A stretch of DNA of 29,054 nucleotides from Hymenoscyphus infarciens (taxonomy: Eukaryota > Ascomycota > Leotiomycetes > Helotiales > Helotiaceae). Made by a program: the position numbers and the translations under genes. The notes beneath the pieces were generated by a model. That model saw only the letters and a program-made list of their open reading frames with translations, did no database searches and was not told the origin of the DNA. The stretch spans positions 1-29,054 of the forward strand of contig LLCB01000499.1 in NCBI GenBank assembly GCA_001414345.1, read 5' to 3'. Positions 20,598 to 29,054 of the stretch are shown here, piece after piece; position 1 is the stretch's first letter, and every line of letters starts with the position of its first letter.

Positions 20598-21065
20598 CAG
20601 ACTTGGGCGGATTATCGCGATATATATCGTACGATAAATATCGTAACTTCTTTTCCGATACGATGAATATCGTTAAAAAAGTAACGATAATCGATAGATA
20701 TCGGGTTTTTGGCGCTAGTGCCTTATAGTACTAAATAGACATCATATGACTTATATCTTTTTTTGAAAACCTGCTTTAAAAAGATATTATATAAAGTCTA
20801 ACTTAGTATAAGGGACTTATAATAAGAAGTGTAGTTTATAAACATTAGAAGTTACTATTTTAATATTAAAGTTATATAACTTTATCTTTATTTTCTAAAA
20901 ATACTAAGACTAAGCATTCTATTAGCTCTCGGCCGGAAGAACTATTGTCCTACGAATTAACCATTTTTCCGCCGATAATCGATATATTATCGGTTATCCT
21001 TAGATACGATAAATATCGTAGACTCCCTCGATATACCACCGGTAATTTCGCCGCCTAAGTCTAAG

Positions 21066-21236
21066 TATCGGTATAACTCAAGAGTAAGTAACTGCTCGGG
21101 ATGGCACACGTGGGAACACGTGACCTTCTCGCTTAAGAGCTACTTAAGTAGTCATCGTAGCTAGCTTTACTCGGTATATACGAACGATAATATAACTCTT
21201 TTTATATCGCTTTTATAACTATAAGTTATACTAACA
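21066..21236 (+). repeat. 5' LTR of the copia element
   Basis: 171 bp, starting TATCGG (from TGTCGG) and ending CTAACA. Aligned without gaps to the 3' LTR it differs at 14 positions, all transitions. It contains two CACGTG hexamers (about 21107-21122) that are partly lost in the 3' copy. Confidence 0.93.
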
Positions 21237-23215
21237 CTGATTAGTAGACGTATAGATTAAATACTTAGTTACTTTATATATTTCTACTATAGATATACTT
21301 ATATAAAAGTAAACTTAATATTACTAGTAGACTCCTCTTCTTTAATCGTAATTCCTTCTACTATTTAATAACTTTTTAATAATATACTATAAACGCTTCT
21401 TAAGATAGAAAGCGCTAATTATAAATATTAACTTCTTACTAACCTTCTTTTATCTACTAAGATAATTTATACTCTCTAAAATACTTATTTACCTAAAACC
21501 CGAATTCTCTTTTACCTACTAAGTAGAGTATAAACGGACTTTTAATAACATCTAAATTTAATTTAAATAATAATAATACCTATAATATAATAAACTTACT
21601 AACATCGATTCTAACGACTTTAGAAGCCTTAACTTCGATACTAACTTCGGTACTAAAACAGGCTCTAAAGCTAGTACTAAAGCTAAAGTTAATATAGATA
21701 GAAAAGACGATTTTTACTACTAAAAAAGAAGAGAAGTACGCTAAAAGAGAGAACGAAGACCTTCTTCTTTAGAACGAATTTTAAGTAGACTTTAAAAGAT
21801 AAGATTAAGATAAATTTACTAAAACCTACTAATTTACTACTACTAAGTTATAATAAATACTTTATAGAAGAGGTATATAGGTTAAGATAGATAAATATAA
21901 GATACTTATCTCTTAAGTACTATATAACACCGCTACTAAGGTTAATTAAACTAAGTAGTTAGATAAAGAAGTAAAAGTTATAATATTAGAAGGAGCTAGT
22001 ATTAAAGACTTTAGTTCCTATTATAAATATATAGAGAAATACGCTAAAAGATAATAAAAGCTATAATAATAATAACCTCTACAACCTTTATAATAATAAC
22101 CTCTAGCTAAAAATATTACTTAAAACACCTAATCTAAGACAAAGGCTAGAGACGAAGTTTTATAAGCATCTACTATATAATAATAATAATATTAATAACC
22201 GACACTTTTAACGACTTTAATTCTACTAACTAAAAGGAAAGACTTAAGTAATCTAGCATAACCTCTAATCTAACCTTTAAGTCTACTAAAAGACGACTAA
22301 ACATTCTTCTTTATATTCTATTAATTTAGCAAAGATAATAGTAGTAACGATTTCAACGATACCTTCGAGTATCTAGAACATAATCGACGATAGAATAATC
22401 CTAGTAGAAGACTACTAGTATAAATAAATATAGTATATTTTAAAGATAAGTTAACTTCTTAAAATTTAAAGAGTTAAGACTACTCTTATATATTAGATAC
22501 CTTTATAAAAGTATATAAGAACGATTAAAAGTATAGTAGAAAAGAAGATAACTTTATAATTAAAGTTATAATATTTAAAGATATATATAAGAGAAGTAGA
22601 GTATTATTAGCAATTTACTCTCTTATCTTCTCTACTATATTAAAGAGTAACGCTTTAAATTACTTTTATACTACGCTTTTTAATAAGTATAACGATTAAT
22701 CCTTTAAAATTTTATTTATATCTATATAATAATATTTCAAAGACGAGCTTTATAAAAGAGGCTAATTATCTAAGTAGAATAATATCGATTTATAAGATAT
22801 AATATAAGTATTTAGAGTATTAATATTAAAGTCTTTTAAGAATATATTATTAAGACTTAATTTACTAAGATTCTCTCTCTCTATAGACTTTTATACTAAT
22901 AGTTAATTTTCAAATAAGCTAATTTTAGTTTATAAGAAAGTCTTAGATTATACTATTATAATATTAACCTTACTCTAAGACTCTTCGATTTCTAATACTA
23001 TTACTCTTCTATAAAGTTCAATCTAATCTTATATAAAAGTCTATCTAGAGACAGTTATAAATAAGACTATAATAACTAAAAGACACTTCTATAAGAGTAG
23101 ATAATATAATACAAATAAATTTAGTAATATAGATTAATATAAGAAGAAGAGAATATATTATATATATAGAAAGGACGATTATTTATCTTAGGATTATAGT
23201 TAAGAAGAGTAAGAC
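21237..23215 (+). pseudogene. Degraded gag region of the copia element
   Basis: No open frame survives. Near 23140-23215 the plus strand reads KKRIYYIYRKDDYLS followed by a stop and DYS. The spacing matches a CCHC zinc knuckle in which Cys and His codons have become Tyr. Upstream gag sequence cannot be recognised by eye. Confidence 0.6.
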
Positions 23216-23559
23216 TATTACTTTACTAAATAGACTAATAAGTAAGACGAGTATACTAGAAAGGTATATAATATAAATATAGTATATACTTAGAGTATCT
23301 AAGAGGAGGAGATATTAGAGACGCTTTATACTATTACTCTTTTAAAAGAAGATAATCACTTATTAGATACTAGCTTAGATAACGAAGTTATTTATTATAA
23401 TATTACTTTTATAGGATTTATTAACGATTTAAATACTAAATAACTTACTATGAATTTAATAAGTTTAGTATAAAGACATACTATTAATAGATATATCTTA
23501 TAAAACCTAAACGACCTAAATAACACTTCTAACGTTATATACGAATTTATAGAGGAGGT

Positions 23560-23830
23560 GTTTATAATAACAGCTAAAAGATATATAAAAGAAAACTTCT
23601 TTAGTATAATAATTAATACTAGAGTAGCTTAAAAGTTAAGTATAAGATATAACTAATATCTTATATATATTAGACTTATTAAAAGCGTTCTAATTAATAA
23701 GAGTATAAAGAGTTAATTTAATATCTAATTTAGTAAGAGATATACTTTATCTTTAGAATTAATAATAATTAATATACTAATTAGAAAAGCTGAATTTTAT
23801 ATAGTATAGTTTAATACCTCTTTTATCCTT
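23560..23830 (+). pseudogene. Degraded aspartic protease of the copia element
   Basis: Around 23581-23690 the frame reads ENFFSIIINTRVA then a stop and KLSIRYN. The INT-R core aligns with the D-T-G active site of copia proteases after G-to-A change of the Asp and Gly codons. Confidence 0.65.
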
Positions 23831-24019
23831 TATATCGACGATATAGATAACTTAAAAGTTACTCTAAATAATCTTTAAAACGTACTTATCTAAGAGAATA
23901 AGAAAAGAACAGAGATTAAAAGGTTCTTTATTATATAACGATTTAGATACTCTTTTCTACTCTAGAATAAAGCTATATATAACTTTATATAAGAGTATCT
24001 AATATTTCTTATAGATATT

Positions 24020-24700
24020 AATATTTAACAACTTTATAAGCAATTTAGCTACTTATTAGTACTAAGATTATAATATATACTAGAAAGAGCTAGGTATTAT
24101 ATTAACTAAGGTATCTTTTAATATCTTACTAAATTTTATAAATACTATTAAAAGCACGGAAGTTTACCTAGCTAATTTAAGTTCACTTTTTATAATAACT
24201 TTAAATTTAATTATAGTGTTTTAATTAATACTTTCTTCTTTAATAAGTAAGTAGTCTTATACTATATAGATAAAGTAATAAGGTATTAAGTAGGTAAATT
24301 TTTACTAGATATAAAAGTAATAACTATATAAAAGGTCTTTTAAAGATATTAGATTAATATATATCTTAGACTTCTTAATTATATTATTATAGATACTAGA
24401 ATAAACTTTATTAGAAAGGACTTTATATACTTTACTACTAGAATAGATACTATAATAAAAACTATACTAGTTAAGGTATATAATTTAATTAGTATAGTAG
24501 AACATTACTATAGACTAATTTAATAGATATATAATATTATATATAAATAAGAACTCTATCTCTTATAAAGTTTAATACTTTAAATAGCTTTTAAAGTAAT
24601 TAACGATATAGTAAGCCTAAATAGACTAGTCTCTACTTTATTAGTATATAGAGCATATACTTAAATAACTATAACTAACGTATTTTTATAACCGATTTCT
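24020..24700 (+). pseudogene. Degraded integrase of the copia element
   Basis: The HHCC domain is visible as QLYKQFSYL (about 24028-24055) and KFYKYY-stop-KHGSLPS (about 24128-24178), with His and Cys codons turned to Tyr. The catalytic core follows: a stretch reading IIIDTRINF at about 24383-24410 and LVKVYNLISIVEHYYRLI at about 24469-24522, the latter covering the region of the third acidic residue, still Glu. Many TAA/TAG interruptions. Confidence 0.8.
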
Positions 24701-25181
24701 ATAAAGTCTAAGACCTATAAAAAGGCTATTTAAGAAATACAAAAGTAGATTACATTCTATTAAGTTAAAGAAGCTCTTAATATATAAAATAGACTAATTA
24801 ACTAAGTTAAGGACTTACTCTTAAATTTAGACGTTTTAGTATAAAGAGAGTATATAAAGTCTTAAATAGAACCTTTTATTCTTTAAAGAATTAAGAATAA
24901 GGACTATATTATAGTACTACTAAGTAGTCTTATAAAGTTTTAATCTATAGTTATAAAGCTATACTTTATTAAAACTTCTAAAACTTTTAAAATAGTACTA
25001 GTAACTAAAGAAGTTTCTAGTATAATACTGTCTAAAATAATACTATAATCCTATAAAAAAGAAAGAACTTTTAAGTAATAGAGTAAGTAAGATATTAAAT
25101 AATATTTACCTTCTCTCTAATACTAACTTTAATAGTTATAAATCTACTAAAACACTAATATTCTAGAAACTATACTAGAAC

Positions 25182-25535
25182 TGTAACGGCACGAAATACA
25201 CACAACTACAGAAGAGGCATATGGGAGTGCGTTTGGCAGAATGACGTATGTAAATACTAGGCCTGATACGGAAGAAAAGGCTAAACTGGCCTTTTCTGAC
25301 TCTAGGAGTAGGCTGCTATATACAAGAGGTTTCGGACGATACAAAAGGGGTACGAAACCGAACAACGACATACGTCGGCTAATACAAAAGCCCGAACCCT
25401 ACGAAGTACGTCCGAAAGTCCGGACGGACGTACGGACGTACGTAACCTTCCTAAATTAGACAATGCAAAACAACAACTACCGAAACACGGCATATGCCAT
25501 GTAATCTCGGCTATACAGGACGGCATGCCGTCACA
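25182..25535. mobile_element. Solo LTR (354 bp) nested in the copia element
   Basis: It starts TGTAACGGCA and ends TGCCGTCACA, inverted ends matching at 9 of 10 positions and beginning TG / ending CA as LTRs do. The flanks AGAAC (25177-25181) and AGAAC (25536-25540) are a perfect 5-bp duplication. The sequence is mid-GC and CpG-rich (for example CGGACGGACGTACGGACGT), in sharp contrast to the host element. No internal region or second LTR is present, so recombination between two LTRs has probably removed the rest. Short frames inside it are incidental. Orientation is not determined. Confidence 0.88.
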
Positions 25536-25767
25536 AGAACCTCTCTAGAAGCGCGGACGTAGATAGCTCTAAAAGTATTTAAAGCCTTTAAATAAGTCTT
25601 TTAAAGTATTATTCTAATAGTTAGATACTTTTATAAACGATTTTAACTATATTACTTTTAAAAATATTAGAACTTTTCTTACTAATTTAAATAAACCTTA
25701 TAATATTAAAGTATTTATAACTACTAATAGTATAGTATATATTAAATTATAATAAAATAAGATTAAT

Positions 25768-26460
25768 AGATTAACTAATTAAGGTGTTTTTAAGATTATT
25801 ACCTAAAAGGAGTTATCTTCTAATACTAGAATATTTAAATTATACTTTATAAATAATATTAAATTTAAGAGTATAGTACTTACTTTTATAAAGTTAAGAT
25901 TAGTTATCTAAGTATATAATAATACTAGAAAGTCGCTAATACTTACCTAGGCGCCTACTATTAAAAGAGTAAGCTAGAGAATAATCCTTATACTTATTAT
26001 AATACTTCTAAGCTTATAAGTATTTATTTAAGATATTATATAAGTGTATATATAATTATTAACTAACTTAAATTAGAAATTCTTTATACGCTCTCTTAAA
26101 GGTTATCTCTAATAAGAAGATATATTCTTTAAGATAATTAGACTATTATATAGTATTCTAGAAGCTAGTAATTATTAGTTTATAATATACTATAAATACT
26201 ATATTATAAGGCTTATAATAGAATAGTTAATATTTAACCCCTGTCTTTTATATACTAAGTTATATTAATATAATAAGTAAGTAAAGTTAGATACTCCTTT
26301 TAGTATAGTAAGCTTTTAAACTAATAATACCTTTATACTTATTAATAACGCCTTTGCTAATAAAGAGGAGGTAACTATTAATAAGGCTAGATTTATATCT
26401 AAGAAGAGAGAAGAGCTTACTATTAACTATCTAATTAAATTTAATAGAGAGCTAATTACT
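25768..26460 (+). pseudogene. Degraded reverse transcriptase of the copia element
   Basis: It begins with RLTN-stop-GVFKIIT and continues KELSSNTRIFKLYF. The catalytic loop region at about 26308-26345 reads IVSF-stop-TNNTFILINNAF, where both catalytic Asp codons have become Asn. It is followed by ANKEEVTINKARFISKKREE and LIKFNRELIT. This order and spacing match fungal Ty1/copia reverse transcriptases. Confidence 0.88.
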
Positions 26461-26838
26461 AAGTATTAAGATAGCTCTATATCTTTTACTTAAGATTATA
26501 TAAAATACTTAGATTTAATATAAAAAGCTTTAACTGAGATATCTAATATAAAAGGGATATTACGTATAGTAGATACTAAAGATTAATATATTATATAACG
26601 TGTTAAAGAGGTATACTTAGCTATAGTATCTTAATCTAAGACTGCTTTTAACTTATTATATACTACTTAAACTATTAATTCTTAAGATAACGATATTTTA
26701 CTTCTTAATAAGCGAATTTAATAGTAAATTAAGAATACTACGAGAGAGCTTAAATTTGTTAAATTAGATAAATCTTCTCTAAAGTTATACGCTTTTACTA
26801 ACGGATTATTTACTAATAATAAGGACTTATTATTATAA

Positions 26839-27204
26839 ATCAGTTATATTATTACTTTTATAGATAAGAATAATAATACTAATATCTTATATTAGTCTTC
26901 TACTAAGTATAAGAGAGTTATCTATAGTGTTTTAGTATTAGAATTATATATAATAAGCTTTAGATTTAACGCTATAGCTTTAATAAAATTAACTTTTAAA
27001 AGTATCTTAGGATTTAAGATACTACTTATAATATATACTAATTTAAAGTCTATTTATAAATATATAGCTAAATTAGGTATAACTAAAGAGAAGCGACTAA
27101 TAATTAATATTATATATCTACGAGAAGTATATAAATTAAGAGAGATTAATAAGATTAAATAGATTAATAGTAAAAGTAATCCTACAGATGTTATAACTAA
27201 AAAG
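26839..27204 (+). pseudogene. Degraded RNase H of the copia element
   Basis: The best-preserved part: one frame of 122 codons with only two stops, both TAG. Visible motifs are SSTKYKRVIYSVLVLELYII, GFKILLIIYTNLKSIY (catalytic Asp now Asn), KLGITKEKRLIINIIYLRE, and the end NPTDVITKK. Both TAG codons fall where copia RNase H has conserved Trp (before SSTK and before IN..SNP), as TGG-to-TAG change would give. Confidence 0.93.
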
Positions 27205-27414
27205 GGTTACTATAACGTCTTATAAAAGTTGATTAATACTAATAAGCTAGACATTAACCTTATAAAGTGGGTAGAACGAAATAAGAGATAATAGAGAACT
27301 AAAATAGAGCCTTCTTATTAGTCGAGGACATAGAATAGAGGGCTCTGATTAGTTAGATCAGATATGTGTTTCTGATGATTTTAAGTAACTTCGACCTTTT
27401 TAGAGAAGTGCTAG

Positions 27415-27585
27415 TGTCGGTATAACTTAAGAGTAAGTAACTGCTTAGGATAGCATATGTGGGAACACGTAACCTTCTCGCTTAAGAGCTACTTAAGTAG
27501 TCATCGTAGCTAGCTTTACTCGGTATACACGAACGATAATATAACTCTTTTTACATCGCTTTTATGACCATAAGTCATACCAACA
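27415..27585 (+). repeat. 3' LTR of the copia element
   Basis: 171 bp, TGTCGG...CCAACA, the less degraded ends of the two LTRs. It is followed directly by the duplication CTGAG, whose first three bases complete the right end of the hAT-like MITE. Confidence 0.93.
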
Positions 27586-27588
27586 CTG

Positions 27589-27596
27589 AGACTATT
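27589..27596. repeat. Target-site duplication of the hAT-like MITE, right copy
   Basis: AGACTATT, identical to 20590-20597. Its first two bases are shared with the copia target duplication CTGAG. Confidence 0.85.
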
Positions 27597-28277
27597 ATAA
27601 AAAAATTATCAAGTTAGTATATTAAATTAATAACGTAAATAGAAAGTCTAAGAAAGAACTTTAAATCTTAATATTTCTATATTAACTAGTAAAATATAAC
27701 TTAAATCTAATTCTTAGATTCTCTTAAAAGCTAAAAGACTAATTAATTCAATTATAAGATTATCTAGCTTTATCAAAAGTCTAATTAAAGTTATTAAAAG
27801 TTAGTTTACTAAAAACCTATATACTAGGCAAGAGCAAAACCCCTTTGCGTATGATATCAGCCAGTGTGGCCTACCTAGACTCCCGGTAGACACGAAAAGT
27901 GGCACTATTACTTGTGACTCTACTAAAATCGCAACGTGAAAACATAACAAAAACTTATTGAAAAAACATAATAGAAATATAGTAAGATACGCTAGAGGCG
28001 AATCAACTATTCTTATAAGTTTTAATATTATTTACGTCGAGTTATGTACGATGGTATATCTAAAAGCATAAAATAATAGTACCATTTTCCGTATCTACCA
28101 GGGACTAGACACGCCATGACAATGAACCTAGCAATGGCTAGGGGAAGGTTGTTTTTTGCTAAGTCTATCCAGAATAGAGACTTAAATTTAATCTCAGATT
28201 AAAACAATAGCAGTCGTCTAACACCATTCAAAGACCTGACGCATTCCATTCAACATCTGCTGTTCGTCTTATGTACA
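27597..28277. other. AT-rich debris grading into unique sequence
   Basis: AT-rich without a frame to about 27830. It probably belongs to the same old repeat as 20250-20589, into which the MITE jumped. Composition then becomes mixed. No gene or RNA is recognised before the frame at 28278. Confidence 0.4.
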
Positions 28278-28817
28278 ATGAGTGATCCACTGGTCGACCT
28301 CGCGATTAACGGACGGCTGAACGGATGTTTCTTCCCAAAACAGCCCAGAACAAGAAACACCCAAGCTCTGAAACCATATCTTGCCCTCTCAACAATACCG
28401 TCCTCAGGCCCGAGAATCGAAAGACTAGTATTTTATGCTCTTGTTGTGTGTGGTCCGCAGGGACAGTTACCTGCCGATGAAATGGAGTGATACAGCAAGG
28501 ACGATTGGCAATCCATCGCAGAGTGGAAAGAAGCAGACAAGTTTGCCCGGAAAATTGATGAAACAGTAGGCGGTGCTTCAACGGAAAGAAACTGGACCGT
28601 TCATAAAGCAAAGTGGAAACCATTCTTACATCCGCGTCATTATGGAGCCCATTCCAGACACTCAATCGCTTCGATAAAGGAGTTTGTGAAGGGATTGCGC
28701 AAGCGACTTGGGAAGATTAGCCAAGTGAACCTTGAGAAACCTGTACCTTGGGCCACATGTTACGTTGGCTGGAGTAGGATAAGAGAAGGGCGCCACCACC
28801 AACATCATGAGACATGA
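28278..28817 (+). pseudogene. Reading frame of 179 codons broken by one TGA
   Basis: Not recognised. From ATG 28278 the frame runs 70 codons (MSDPLVDLAINGRLNGCFF and on to LPADEME), meets TGA at 28488-28490, and continues in the same frame for 108 codons (YSKDDWQSIAEWKEADKFAR, later NWTVHKAKWKPFLHPRHYG, IKEFVKGLRKRLGKIS, ending REGRHHQHHET) to TGA at 28815-28817. The downstream part is clearly protein-like: Trp-rich, basic and helix-forming. A CGA-to-TGA or TGG-to-TGA change would explain the break. The alternative is an intron over the stop, for example ending at ACAG 28495; the only in-phase donor I found (GTCCTC at 28400) is poor. The TGA context (TGA-T) is not a known readthrough signal. 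Confidence 0.45.
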
Positions 28818-29054
28818 CCAGCACTTCCCTAATGAGCTACATGAAACCACTGCGTGTGAACGAAACTAACTGTTGCTTACAGCCTGGCCGAGGCCTGCTT
28901 TTGGAGGTTATGCCAGGAGAAGGCATACTTTTTACGGCACATTGTCCTTGTTAACATTACGACTCGGATCCACGCAGACTGCGCAGAACATGGGCACAGT
29001 ATACTTTGTTCTTCTTATTCGCTGTGTGTGTGGGGGGGGGGGGGGTGAAGGGAA
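28818..29054. other. Non-coding right edge with a 14-G homopolymer
   Basis: No supported frame. GTGTGTGTG runs into 14 consecutive G (29032-29045), a mononucleotide tract that is prone to length error in sequencing. Confidence 0.5.

Larger units (their letters stand above)
21066..27585 (+). mobile_element. Ty1/copia LTR retrotransposon, 6,520 bp, RIP-degraded
   Basis: Two 171-bp LTRs flank an AT-rich interior. The 5-bp target duplication is CTAAG (21061-21065) against CTGAG (27586-27590), one transition apart. On the plus strand the remnants run gag zinc knuckle, protease, integrase, reverse transcriptase, RNase H: integrase before reverse transcriptase is the copia order. In-frame stops are throughout TAA and TAG, and Cys, Asp, Gly and Trp codons are replaced by Tyr, Asn, Arg/Lys and stop, as expected from C-to-T and G-to-A change. 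No product can be made. A 354-bp solo LTR of another element interrupts it at 25182-25535. A primer-binding site was not identified with confidence. Confidence 0.95.
20598..27588. mobile_element. hAT-like MITE (466 bp), split by a copia element
   Basis: The left end CAGACTTGGGCGG (20598-20610) is inverted in CCGCCTAAGT (21051-21060), which continues as CTG at 27586-27588 after the inserted retrotransposon: 12 of 13 positions match. The 8-bp duplication AGACTATT is intact at 20590-20597 and 27589-27596. CAG ends with an 8-bp duplication are hallmarks of the hAT superfamily. Without the insertion the element is 466 bp with no coding capacity. The near-palindrome ACGATAAATATCGTA occurs near both ends (20631-20645 and 21006-21020), along with related TATCG/CGATA motifs, resembling subterminal transposase-binding sites. 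Confidence 0.85.

Noticed and set aside
25147..25526. Three frames of about 72-74 codons in the mid-GC island inside the copia element
   Set aside because: They lie within or across the solo LTR, on both strands. The island is explained by its LTR ends and target duplication rather than by a gene.
28306..28850. Minus-strand frames of 119 and 62 codons
   Set aside because: They are antisense to the interrupted plus-strand frame, which has the stronger protein character.

Overview
The window looks like nuclear DNA of a filamentous ascomycete. The evidence is short spliceosomal introns with GT(A/G)NGT donors, CTAAC branch sites and YAG acceptors; an intron-bearing tRNA-Pro gene; no operons; and blocks of extremely AT-rich, stop-riddled transposon sequence of the kind left by repeat-induced point mutation (RIP). 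Protein style fits a Leotiomycete-like fungus, but that is an impression from the families and not a test.

Layout. Positions 1-2855 are an AT-rich block dominated by a tandem minisatellite of about 60 units (44-47 bp each) whose units are imperfect palindromes. Positions 2856-4080 hold transposon debris, including a 519-bp element with 52-nt terminal inverted repeats (3337-3855). From about 4080 to 20200 the DNA is ordinary, gene-bearing and mid-GC. It carries a decayed small gene (4609-5128, minus), a two-exon EFM7/NNT1-type methyltransferase gene whose short first exon lies 598 nt upstream (5249-6809, minus), a 474-residue Cys/His-cluster plus coiled-coil protein (7792-9216, minus), a three-exon Lys/Ser-rich protein (13496-15226, plus), tRNA-Pro(UGG) with a 20-nt intron (16969-17060, minus), a Ser-rich 204-residue protein (17866-18480, minus) and a two-exon 266-residue protein of unknown function (19250-20102, minus). 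About 4.3 kb (9217-13495) and 1.7 kb (15273-16953) show only microsatellites and no convincing gene.

Positions 20200-27830 are a second AT-rich block that can be taken apart as nested insertions. A 466-bp hAT-like MITE with 13-bp inverted ends and an 8-bp target duplication (AGACTATT) was split within its right end by a 6,520-bp Ty1/copia retrotransposon with two 171-bp LTRs and a 5-bp target duplication (CTAAG/CTGAG). Between its integrase and reverse transcriptase regions the copia element was itself hit by an LTR element, which is now a 354-bp solo LTR with a perfect 5-bp duplication (AGAAC). The copia LTRs differ only by transitions and the coding region is riddled with TAA/TAG, as RIP would leave it. 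The solo LTR is not AT-rich, so it probably came later or escaped RIP.

The last 1.2 kb returns to mid-GC and holds a reading frame interrupted by one in-frame TGA (28278-28817, plus), ending in a 14-G run. The protein-coding genes do not form a recognisable pathway. The most unusual parts are the palindromic minisatellite, the readable insertion history of the 20.6-27.6 kb block, and two genes with introns of more than 550 nt.
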